Origin: Candidatus Gastranaerophilales bacterium | Lineage (GTDB): Bacteria > Cyanobacteriota > Vampirovibrionia > Gastranaerophilales > Gastranaerophilaceae | Length of the DNA stretch: 64,000 bases | Direction: 5' to 3' | NCBI GenBank assembly: GCA_944322785.1 | Contig: CALUPW010000007.1 | Coordinates: 1-64,000, forward strand | In this document: positions 1 to 7,040 of the stretch, piece after piece | How the letters are laid out: every line of letters starts with the position of its first letter | Numbering within the stretch: the stretch's first letter is position 1 | Translations under genes and position numbers: made by a program | Notes under the pieces: generated by a model | Databases searched by the model: none | What the model was told of the DNA's origin: nothing | Seen by the model: only the letters and a program-made list of their open reading frames with translations

Positions 1-1398
1 TTAAAAGAGGGTGATACATATACTCTGACCGGTAAAGTGAATTATTGTGAAGGATCCTGTTGTCCGGAGCCGGAACCTGAAAAAAGAGAATCAATAATCA
101 GATTATCAGCAGATTTAAGCTCCTGTTGTGTATCAAATGCAAAAGTAAACTATACAGTAAAAAGCGATAAAGGCTTTAATAAAACAGGAACTCTAACCCC
201 TGATGACACATCAGGAGCTGGAACGGATATAACAGTTCCTATAGGGGCAAATTATACAATAACGGGATCAGTGTCAGACTACACCTGTATACAAAATGGC
301 TGTACATTCAGCTGGAAAGAATTTGATCCTGATAAAATAAATATACCAATGCTGAATGCAAAAGATTCATACCCTTCAAAAGCTGTATTCGGCTGCAGCG
401 GCTGCGGTGGTGGTAATACCTGTATAGCGGCCTCAAACAACACAACGGTATCACTATCAACAGCAACAAATGTATCACATGCAATTACAATTCGGCCAAC
501 GTTTTATTTACAGGAACCGCTGGATGAATACGTAGAATTTGAAGTAGCCTGTGATTTCAAAAACCTAGGTACCGGTAAAATTGAAAACTATCATGCGGTA
601 GTCGGTATAGATGCGGGCAAGAAGGCTCCAAATGCCACAGTTGACGCAATGCGCGGTTCTGCGGGTACATGTTATGAACAGGTGACACCATGTACGGTAT
701 ATGCTGTAAGACCAAGTACAACAAAACTATGTCAACCGACAGAAAACTCAACCATGGCAAAAACGCCGCAAGGCTGTACAAACAGCCCTGCAAACAAATA
801 TACATTAACTTTATCCAGTGGTGTTGACGGACTGTCAAATACAAGCGGACATAGTTGTGATGAGGATGAGATGGTAAAATTATACGGTGCAGGGGAGTAT
901 AACGAAGGAGATACTGCCATAGCCTCTACGGAATGGAATAATGCCTGTGTAATACAGGGCAATAATAAACCGCAGTTTACCGGCTGGTATCAGGGAAATT
1001 CACTCGTAAGCACAAATAAAAAATATAGTGTAAAGATGAATTCAGATAAGAGCCTGAAAGCAAAGTGGGGATTTGGTCCAGTGCAAACAGGCTGTACGTC
1101 ATCGACAACAGCAACAGTGCGCGTCCAACCGCAGGGTGGTCACTCTGAAACAAATTGGTTCCTTTCTGCTCATGTCACATTAGACAAGTCAGTTGAGCAA
1201 GCGGTGACAATATCAGGTACTATATATCATGATGCCGGACAATGCGGATACAGTATTACAGTGCCAAGTGGTAGCACAAATTCAGGTTTTGGTAAAGATA
1301 TCGGCTGTGATTTAGATGGCGGTAATTATCAAAATTTCCATGGTACCGGCAGCGCTTCCCCCAGTGGATGTGTAAGCTCTGTTAAGTTTGTATTTTAA
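1..1398 (+). CDS. Cys-rich secreted protein with InlB-like repeat (C-terminal part)
   Basis: The reading frame is open from base 1, so this is the 3' part of a longer gene whose start lies outside the window; the GTG at 37 is only an internal codon. The visible ~465 residues are rich in Cys, Thr, Ser, Gly and Asn and have no catalytic motif. A segment around 970-1070 (FTGWYQGN, then LKAKW) matches the InlB B-repeat/Listeria-Bacteroides repeat pattern of bacterial surface proteins. Many paired cysteines (SCC, GCSGCGGG) suggest a disulfide-rich extracellular protein made of beta-sandwich repeats. A hairpin terminator follows. Function is unknown; adhesin or surface protein is inference from composition and the repeat type. 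Confidence 0.7.
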   Translation, partial: LKEGDTYTLTGKVNYCEGSCCPEPEPEKRESIIRLSADLSSCCVSNAKVNYTVKSDKGFNKTGTLTPDDTSGAGTDITVPIGANYTITGSVSDYTCIQNGCTFSWKEFDPDKINIPMLNAKDSYPSKAVFGCSGCGGGNTCIAASNNTTVSLSTATNVSHAITIRPTFYLQEPLDEYVEFEVACDFKNLGTGKIENYHAVVGIDAGKKAPNATVDAMRGSAGTCYEQVTPCTVYAVRPSTTKLCQPTENSTMAKTPQGCTNSPANKYTLTLSSGVDGLSNTSGHSCDEDEMVKLYGAGEYNEGDTAIASTEWNNACVIQGNNKPQFTGWYQGNSLVSTNKKYSVKMNSDKSLKAKWGFGPVQTGCTSSTTATVRVQPQGGHSETNWFLSAHVTLDKSVEQAVTISGTIYHDAGQCGYSITVPSGSTNSGFGKDIGCDLDGGNYQNFHGTGSASPSGCVSSVKFVF

Positions 1399-1429
1399 TT
1401 GACATAACAAATACTTTTTGCTCAATATA

Positions 1430-1463
1430 GGCACCCATTAAAAACAATCGGGTGCCTTTTCCT
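1430..1463 (+). terminator. Rho-independent terminator of the Cys-rich protein gene
   Basis: GGCACCC (1430-1436) pairs with GGGTGCC (1450-1456) and is followed by TTTT. It lies 31 bases after the stop codon. Confidence 0.8.
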
Positions 1464-1474
1464 TATGCCTAAAG

Positions 1475-1499
1475 ACTCCGGATCAAGTCCGGAGTGACG
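1475..1499 (-). repeat. REP-like palindrome, half element
   Basis: ACTCCGG...CCGGAGTGACG is one orientation of a short palindromic repeat found many times in this window (consensus CGTCATTCCGGACTTG, then ATCCGGAATCTATCAATG). This copy is single. Confidence 0.75.
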
Positions 1500-1566
1500 A
1501 GGAGTTGTTAGTTAGATGCGACGGGTGCCGGACTGAGCCGCCGTCGGCGTCGATGGGCACCGTCAA

Positions 1567-1599
1567 CGTCATTCTGACGCAAGTCAGAATCTATCAATG
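1567..1599 (+). repeat. REP-like palindrome, half element
   Basis: CGTCATTCTGAC-GCAA-GTCAGAAT followed by CTATCAATG. The stem sequence differs from other copies but both arms change together, and the flanking CGTCATTC and CTATCAATG are kept. It directly precedes the 174-bp dispersed element. Confidence 0.75.
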
Positions 1600-1609
1600 C
1601 TGATTAAAT

Positions 1610-1783
1610 GGTACTTTCTTGTACCGACAAGAAAGTACCGCAAAGAAGCTCTCGACCTTTTGCTTCGTTCGCTAATCAAAGTAACCGTTTCACCCGAGCA
1701 AGTGAACTCGCTAACGCTCAAACAACACTTGCTTTGATGCTGCAAAACGGAACATTGTTTGCTCTCTTCGCAGAGGTCGATTT
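1610..1783 (+). repeat. 174-bp dispersed element, copy A
   Basis: Begins with a hairpin (ACTTTCTTGT...ACAAGAAAGT, then ACCGCAAAGAAGC) and ends with CAGAGGTCGATTT. A copy of identical length lies at 19280-19453 and a diverged inverted copy at 27965-28150. It contains an open frame of about 60 codons that is also open in the other copies, but there is no convincing ribosome binding site, so I do not call it a gene. It is flanked by inverted REP-like halves (1567-1599 and 1819-1845), as if inserted inside a REP pair. Confidence 0.75.
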
Positions 1784-1818
1784 ATTTCAAACATCAATCA
1801 CTGCTTAACGAAATTATA

Positions 1819-1845
1819 GACTCCGGCTCGGAGGCCGGAGTGACG
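1819..1845 (-). repeat. REP-like palindrome, half element
   Basis: GACTCCGGCTCGGAGGCCGGAGTGACG, inverted relative to the half at 1567-1599. The stretch 1464-1918 holds only repeats plus the short nadK leader. Confidence 0.75.
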
Positions 1846-1918
1846 GGAATTGTTATTATTTGCTATAAGTTCAAAATGTAATGTTTTGTTTATCTCTTTT
1901 TTATGATATATTTCATTT

Positions 1919-2719
1919 ATGAAATCTCAAAAATTCGTCATTTGTTATAACAACAAAATCCAAAATTCCGTTGACGTCAAAAATTTGCTCTCTAAAATTC
2001 TTGAAGAACGGAATATTTTCCCTGCAATAATCGATATAGACAATCTTTGTCAGGGATTTGATTTTGCATTTATTATCGGCGGTGACGGCACAATTCTTAA
2101 GGCTGCAAGATTTTTCGCAAAATCCGATACCGCAATTTTCGGGATTAATCTGGGACGTTTAGGGTTTTTGTCACAGTCTTCGCAGAAATATCTTGAAAAT
2201 TCCGTTGAAAAAATTCTCTCCGGACAGTTCCATGTTGAACAAAGGCTTATGCTTGAAAGCGGCGACAAAATAGCGCTTAATGATTTTGTAATTAAAGGAA
2301 ATTCGCACGGTCGTACTGCCAAACTCTCTTTAAAAATAAACGGGAATGCAGTATGTGATTATCTTGCAGACGGTTTGATTATCTCAACTCCTACTGGCTC
2401 AACCGCATACGGACTTTCTGCAGGCGGTCCTGTGCTTGCTCCTAATCTTGAAGCGTTTGTTGTTGTTCCCATTTGTCCCCATACTTTGACCGCTCGTCCG
2501 CTTGTTATTCCGGACAGTGAAGTTATTACGGTTTCCATGGGCGATTGCGAAAACGGTTTTGTCGTTTCAATTGACGGGCAAAATTTCTTTGACTGTAAAT
2601 CTGATATAATTATTAAAAAATCTTTATATAAGGCAAAGCTTGCTCTTCTCGACGATTCCGATTTTTATTCAATCCTCCGTGACAAGCTTCACTGGGGAAC
2701 TTCTCCGGCCAATATATAA
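1919..2719 (+). CDS. nadK: NAD kinase
   Basis: Cytoplasmic ATP-dependent phosphorylation of NAD to NADP, the only de novo source of NADP. The 266-residue protein has the family hallmarks: the GGDGT nucleotide-binding motif at residues 54-58, a glycine-rich substrate loop (STPTGSTAYGLSAGGP) in the second half, and the following PICPHTLTARPLV stretch. Length fits the short bacterial NadK/PpnK type. The ATG at 1919 is the first start in frame; no strong Shine-Dalgarno sequence is visible. It stands alone upstream of ftsZ, separated by 177 bases that contain a separate ftsZ promoter. Confidence 0.95.
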   Translation: MKSQKFVICYNNKIQNSVDVKNLLSKILEERNIFPAIIDIDNLCQGFDFAFIIGGDGTILKAARFFAKSDTAIFGINLGRLGFLSQSSQKYLENSVEKILSGQFHVEQRLMLESGDKIALNDFVIKGNSHGRTAKLSLKINGNAVCDYLADGLIISTPTGSTAYGLSAGGPVLAPNLEAFVVVPICPHTLTARPLVIPDSEVITVSMGDCENGFVVSIDGQNFFDCKSDIIIKKSLYKAKLALLDDSDFYSILRDKLHWGTSPANI

Positions 2720-2777
2720 TCAAATCTGTCAATTTCGATTTTTTTATTAACTTTTGTTCATAATTAACGTAAAATTC

Positions 2778-2806
2778 TTGTACTTTTTTTCTATTTAAAA
2801 TACTAT
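2778..2806 (+). promoter_or_regulatory. Probable sigma-70 promoter of ftsZ
   Basis: TTGTAC (2778-2783), a 17-base spacer, then TACTAT (2801-2806), about 90 bases before the ftsZ start. The match is good but was read by eye. Confidence 0.5.
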
Positions 2807-2896
2807 GTTATTATATAATTGGGGAGTCCGTTAATTGATACATCGGGCTAATTATCCGGGATTATGTAATTAAATTAATATAAAAGAGGTAACAAA

Positions 2897-4075
2897 GTGG
2901 AAAATTACGTATCAGATATCTTCGCAAAGAAAGAAGAAACAACAAACAATCAAACGCCCGCTAACAGTTCTTCTGTCAACCCTACAAAAATTAAAGTTGT
3001 CGGTGTAGGCGGCGGCGGCGGTAATGCTGTTAACAGAATGATTAAGGCAGGACTCTCAGGTGTTGAGTTCTGGTTAATGAATACAGATTTACAGGTTTTG
3101 AATTTTGCACAGACACCGAACAAAATTCAACTCGGTGCAAAATCAACAGCAGGTTTAGGTGCAGGCGGCGATCCGTCAGTTGGGGAAAGAGCAGCTGAAG
3201 AAGCTCAACAGGAAATTACACAGGCACTTGACGGTGCTGATATGGTATTTATTACCGCAGGTATGGGCGGCGGAACAGGTACCGGTGCAGCTCCTGTAGT
3301 TGCCAAAATTGCAAAAGAATTGGGAATTTTGACAATCGCAGTTGTTACAAAACCTTTCTCATGGGAAGGCCGCAAACGTCAAAATCAGGCTGTTCAAGGT
3401 CTTGAAAAATTGAGAGAAGCAGTTGATGCTGTTATTGTTATTCCGAATGATAAACTGCTTCAAGTTGTTGACCGTCAGGTATCTCTTACCGAATCCTTCA
3501 TTATTGTTGACGAAGTCCTTCTCCGCGGTGTTCAAGGTATTTCCGACATCATTACGGTTCCGGGAACTATTAACGTTGACTTCGCTGATGTTAAAAACGT
3601 TATGCAGGCTTCAGGTTCAGCGCTTATGGGTATCGGTCGCGGTCAAGGCGAAGGCAGAGCTATCAAAGCTGCTGAAATCGCTATCAATTCTCAGCTTCTT
3701 GAAACTTCAATTAACGGTGCATCCGGTGTAATCGTTAATATTACAGGCGGACCGGATATGACGCTTCATGAAGTTACAGATGCTGCTAATATCATCCACG
3801 ATGCTGTTCTCGATGATGCAACCGTTATTATCGGTACTGCAATCAATGAAAATATTCAAGGTGAAGTTCAAGTTACGGTTATTGCAACAGGGTTTGAACT
3901 TAAAAATCAGCCTGTAGAGCCGCCAAAGATGGATGTTAAACAATTAAGCGCATCAGATTTCTTCTCAGGTGCATTCAACAACAATGTTTCAGCTGCGCAG
4001 CCGAGAAGATCTTCAATGCCGCAAATGGGTTCAGGATTTACAAACATTGAAATCCCTGACTTTTTGAAAAAATAA
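2897..4075 (+). CDS. ftsZ: Cell division protein FtsZ
   Basis: Tubulin-like GTPase that polymerises into the division ring. Visible motifs are the N-terminal GGGGGN loop (residues 38-43), the tubulin signature GGGTGTG (124-130), and at the extreme C-terminus the conserved tail EIPDFLKK that in other bacteria binds FtsA/ZipA/SepF-type partners. Length 392 is normal; the first ~30 residues form a polar extension and about 60 residues of variable linker precede the tail. Start is GTG at 2897 with AGAGGT seven bases upstream. It is monocistronic: own promoter upstream, terminator downstream, and no ftsA or ftsQ next to it. Confidence 0.97.
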   Translation: MENYVSDIFAKKEETTNNQTPANSSSVNPTKIKVVGVGGGGGNAVNRMIKAGLSGVEFWLMNTDLQVLNFAQTPNKIQLGAKSTAGLGAGGDPSVGERAAEEAQQEITQALDGADMVFITAGMGGGTGTGAAPVVAKIAKELGILTIAVVTKPFSWEGRKRQNQAVQGLEKLREAVDAVIVIPNDKLLQVVDRQVSLTESFIIVDEVLLRGVQGISDIITVPGTINVDFADVKNVMQASGSALMGIGRGQGEGRAIKAAEIAINSQLLETSINGASGVIVNITGGPDMTLHEVTDAANIIHDAVLDDATVIIGTAINENIQGEVQVTVIATGFELKNQPVEPPKMDVKQLSASDFFSGAFNNNVSAAQPRRSSMPQMGSGFTNIEIPDFLKK

Positions 4076-4117
4076 CTGGATACATTTTAATCACAATATA
4101 AGTTGGAAGTATATATA

Positions 4118-4147
4118 GTGACCGTTTTTGCGGTCACTTTTATTTTT
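4118..4147 (+). terminator. ftsZ terminator
   Basis: GTGACCG (4118-4124) pairs with CGGTCAC (4131-4137), followed by a T-rich run. Confidence 0.85.
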
Positions 4148-4233
4148 CTCGAGTTTTTACAGCTGTTTGGCCGGATAATATTTATCGTTTTAAACATAAT
4201 TATAATTAAATTTATTATCCGTTTTTCATATAA

Positions 4234-4265
4234 AAACAGGCTGGTGCATATGCGCCAGCCTGTTT
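4234..4265 (-). terminator. Terminator of the aldolase gene (palindrome)
   Basis: Near-perfect inverted repeat with arms AAACAGGCTGG and CCAGCCTGTTT. It sits 18 bases past the minus-strand aldolase stop, and the minus strand continues into T-rich sequence. Confidence 0.75.
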
Positions 4266-4283
4266 AAAATTTTATAGATTAAA

Positions 4284-5243
4284 TTAATCTTTAGCGTGTC
4301 CTGCTGTTCCCAGAACATCTCTCATTTTGTGCATAACCATTTCTTTAACAGCAGTTCTGCCAGGTCCCATATATTCTCTCGGGTCAAATTTTTCCGGATG
4401 TTCGCAGAAGAATTCTCTGATTGTTGAAGTCATTGCAAGTCTCAAGTCAGTATCAATGTTGATTTTTGCAACGCCGTGTTTTGATGCATAATTAAGCATA
4501 TCTTCCGGAACACCTTGGGCATCAGGAAGATTACCGCCGAATTTATTACATTTAGCAACAAATTCAGCCGGAACTGATGATGAACCGTGAAGAACTAACG
4601 GATAATCATATCCAACAACTGCGTTTACTGCTTTTTTGATTTCAGCGAGTCTTTCAAAGTCGAGTTTAGCTTCACCTTTGAATTTGTATGCGCCGTGAGA
4701 AGTTCCGATTGCAACTGCTAATGAATCGCATCCTGTTTCTTTTACGAACCTTGCAGCTTCTTCCGGATCTGTGTAAGTTGAATCTTTTGCGTGAACTTTA
4801 ACATCATCTTCAACACCTGCAAGTTTACCGAGTTCTGCTTCAACTGAAACTCCGCGCGGATGAGCGTAATCTACAACCTGTTTAGTTAATTTAATATTTT
4901 CTTCAAGCGGGAATCTTGAGCCGTCAATCATAACTGATGAAAAACCGCCGTCAATGCAGGCTTTACAAATTTCAAAATCAGCACCGTGATCTAAGTGTAA
5001 TGCAATCGGTACTGTTGTTGTAGCCAATGCAGCTTCAACAAGTTTGATTAAATATGTTTGGTTTGCATATTTTCTTGCGCCTGCAGAAACCTGTAAGATA
5101 ATAGGTGATTGAGTTTCTTCTGCAGCTTCTGCAATACCTTGAAGAATTTCCATGTTGTTTACGTTGTAAGCACCGATAGCATAACCGCCGGCGAGTGCTT
5201 TTTTAAACATTTCGCCTGTTCCAACTAATTTTCTTTCACTCAT
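4284..5243 (-). CDS. fba: Class II fructose-1,6-bisphosphate aldolase
   Basis: Zinc-dependent cleavage of fructose 1,6-bisphosphate to glyceraldehyde 3-phosphate and dihydroxyacetone phosphate in glycolysis, reversible in gluconeogenesis. The 319-residue protein carries HLDHG at residues 83-87 (catalytic Asp and a zinc ligand His), GTSHGAYK and LHGSSSVP (further metal and phosphate contacts), and NIDTDLR near the C-terminus. Size and motifs fit the class IIB (FbaA/Fba) group. Start ATG at 5243 has AGAAGGAGAA just upstream. It is a single gene convergent with ftsZ. A 22-bp palindrome upstream (5327-5348) may be an operator. Confidence 0.95.
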   Translation of the reverse strand: MSERKLVGTGEMFKKALAGGYAIGAYNVNNMEILQGIAEAAEETQSPIILQVSAGARKYANQTYLIKLVEAALATTTVPIALHLDHGADFEICKACIDGGFSSVMIDGSRFPLEENIKLTKQVVDYAHPRGVSVEAELGKLAGVEDDVKVHAKDSTYTDPEEAARFVKETGCDSLAVAIGTSHGAYKFKGEAKLDFERLAEIKKAVNAVVGYDYPLVLHGSSSVPAEFVAKCNKFGGNLPDAQGVPEDMLNYASKHGVAKINIDTDLRLAMTSTIREFFCEHPEKFDPREYMGPGRTAVKEMVMHKMRDVLGTAGHAKD

Positions 5244-5326
5244 TTGAGTTCTCCTTCTTTTAAAAACATTTTATACATCATGAAAATTACTACAAAAACA
5301 ACACAGGTGCAAGTGTTACGAAATAT

Positions 5327-5348
5327 TAAAATTGTATATACAATTTTA
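5327..5348. promoter_or_regulatory. 22-bp palindrome upstream of fba
   Basis: TAAAATTGTAT and its exact complement ATACAATTTTA form a perfect palindrome 84 bases before the fba start and 141 before the divergent gene. Possible operator; no regulator is assigned. Confidence 0.35.
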
Positions 5349-5488
5349 CAAATGCCCGAAACCGTTGTATAATCAGATGAAATTGGGAATTAATGAATGA
5401 AATGGCAACCAAAACTAGCAAAAAAAGTTTTTTGCGGTTTTGACATGAATAATTAAGTGTAGTGAATGGTTAAAATGGAGTAAAGATT

Positions 5489-6937
5489 ATGGCAATTCAA
5501 CCGGTAACTTCTGCAAATTTTACGAACAACAAATATAATAATATATCATTCGGAAATAAATCAAAGGATGTAAAAAGACACAATTCATTAAGATCAGCCG
5601 CAATGGCTGTCCCTCTTGCAACTTTAATTGCGATGAGTCCTATGAATACATATTCCAAAACAAACTCTAATATGGATATTTTTCCGGTAAATACCGAATT
5701 ATATCAGGATGATTCGCAGAAAACCCTTATAAAACGTGTACAGATTACAAATGTAAAAGGCCTGCCCGGAAAAAATTATATAAATTTTTATGATACGGAC
5801 GGAATTCCGAATACAACAGAGAAGTTAACACTTGAAACCATAGTGAATCCTACAACAAGTTTTGTTCAGGATATAGATTTGTTACAGATATCAAAAGAAA
5901 AAGACGATGATGGTTCAACGAAATTGACTTATTCTGTTATCGGTGACAGATTTATGCAAAAAAAAGATGCAAAAGGAAATGTTAGAAAAACCAAAGTAGC
6001 TTCGCAAAGAGAAGTTACAAAATCCGTATTTGATTTTATAGAAAATGCAGTCGGCAACAATGTGCTGATAAAAGATATTGATAATACAGAACCGTCTGCA
6101 AATGTGAAAACAAATAAATCAAGCGGAGTGACAATAGAAACGAAAAAATTCAATTCAAAAACTCTTGGTAATGTAACAATAAGCCTTAAAAGCACCGATG
6201 CGAACAGCAAAGATTTTGAAGTTGTAGAAATTTCTTATAAAGCATCAGTAAATTTAGGCGGAAAAATTTATACATCTACTCTTACAAATAAAATTAAAGG
6301 ACTGTATACATATAAATATAATGTGATTTCCGATGACGGCATTAAAGGTTCAAAATTTAATTTGAGAGCTGTTTGGGCGGATGATAATGTTACAGTGACC
6401 AATGATAAAGCAATTTTGGATTATTTTGACTCATTGGCTGATGATCCGAGAAACAATAATGCTTTTGAAGTAAAAACAATTATCCGAAATCTGCGTCCCA
6501 GTGCGGAGGGTTGTTATCAAAATGTACCCAATGGTGATATATTAAAAGGGGCAAACCCTGAAACAGATTGCGGTAAACTCGTAGCCGAAAAAGATATAAA
6601 TGACAACAGAATGGGTAAATTTAAACTCAGATTATATTCAAATGATGGAAATGATAACAATGCCGAACGTATAACATTTGAAAAAGAGGGATATCCGGAA
6701 GTAGAAATTGTTGCAGCGTATACACCTTTGCACACATTTGCCGGTCAAACGGAAAACCCTTATGAATTCCGCACCGGAATAATTGCATTGAGAGATTACG
6801 ACAGTAAACTTTTTTATATTGAGAGCAATTCTCTTGTGAAATTTTTATACGATATCGGTTATGAAAAATTGTACAATAAAGAAGTAAATTATTTCTTTAC
6901 GGATACAGGTTTGGCAGTTCCGACAGTCGAAGATTAA
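5489..6937 (+). CDS. Lineage-specific protein with IQPV/ISFG N-terminus
   Basis: I do not recognise a known domain. The 482-residue protein starts MAIQPV and has NISFG at about residues 18-22, a pairing seen again in other genes of this window. Residues 34-55 look like a long-headed signal sequence: a basic stretch (KSKDVKRHNSLR) followed by a hydrophobic run (AAMAVPLATLIAM). The rest is polar and Asp/Asn/Lys-rich with alternating beta-type sequence, compatible with an exported protein. Start ATG at 5489 has GGAG about 8 bases upstream. The next gene follows 103 bases later across a structured spacer, so the two could be co-transcribed. Export is an inference. Confidence 0.7.
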   Translation: MAIQPVTSANFTNNKYNNISFGNKSKDVKRHNSLRSAAMAVPLATLIAMSPMNTYSKTNSNMDIFPVNTELYQDDSQKTLIKRVQITNVKGLPGKNYINFYDTDGIPNTTEKLTLETIVNPTTSFVQDIDLLQISKEKDDDGSTKLTYSVIGDRFMQKKDAKGNVRKTKVASQREVTKSVFDFIENAVGNNVLIKDIDNTEPSANVKTNKSSGVTIETKKFNSKTLGNVTISLKSTDANSKDFEVVEISYKASVNLGGKIYTSTLTNKIKGLYTYKYNVISDDGIKGSKFNLRAVWADDNVTVTNDKAILDYFDSLADDPRNNNAFEVKTIIRNLRPSAEGCYQNVPNGDILKGANPETDCGKLVAEKDINDNRMGKFKLRLYSNDGNDNNAERITFEKEGYPEVEIVAAYTPLHTFAGQTENPYEFRTGIIALRDYDSKLFYIESNSLVKFLYDIGYEKLYNKEVNYFFTDTGLAVPTVED

Positions 6938-6961
6938 TAAATGAATAATGTAAACAATTGT

Positions 6962-7014
6962 AAACATGTATCAACATGATGAAATCTTCGGATTAATCAT
7001 GTTTTTACATGTTT
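6962..7014 (+). other. Long intergenic hairpin with UUCG loop
   Basis: AAACATGT pairs with ACATGTTT, then an inner AACATGAT with ATCATGTT, topped by ATC-TTCG-GAT. There is no T-run after it, so it is not a classical terminator. It could be a processing or stability element between the 5489 and 7041 genes. Confidence 0.55.
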
Positions 7015-7040
7015 AAGGTATTAAAAACCGAGAGAGTATC

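Noticed and set aside
1608..1808. 66-codon frame in the 174-bp element as a gene
   Set aside because: Lies inside a dispersed repeat with a hairpin at its start and no ribosome binding site. The open frame is noted as a curiosity, not called as a CDS.
5439..5488. TTGACA promoter just upstream of the 5489 gene
   Set aside because: The only downstream TAAAAT box is about 25 bases away, too far for a standard promoter.
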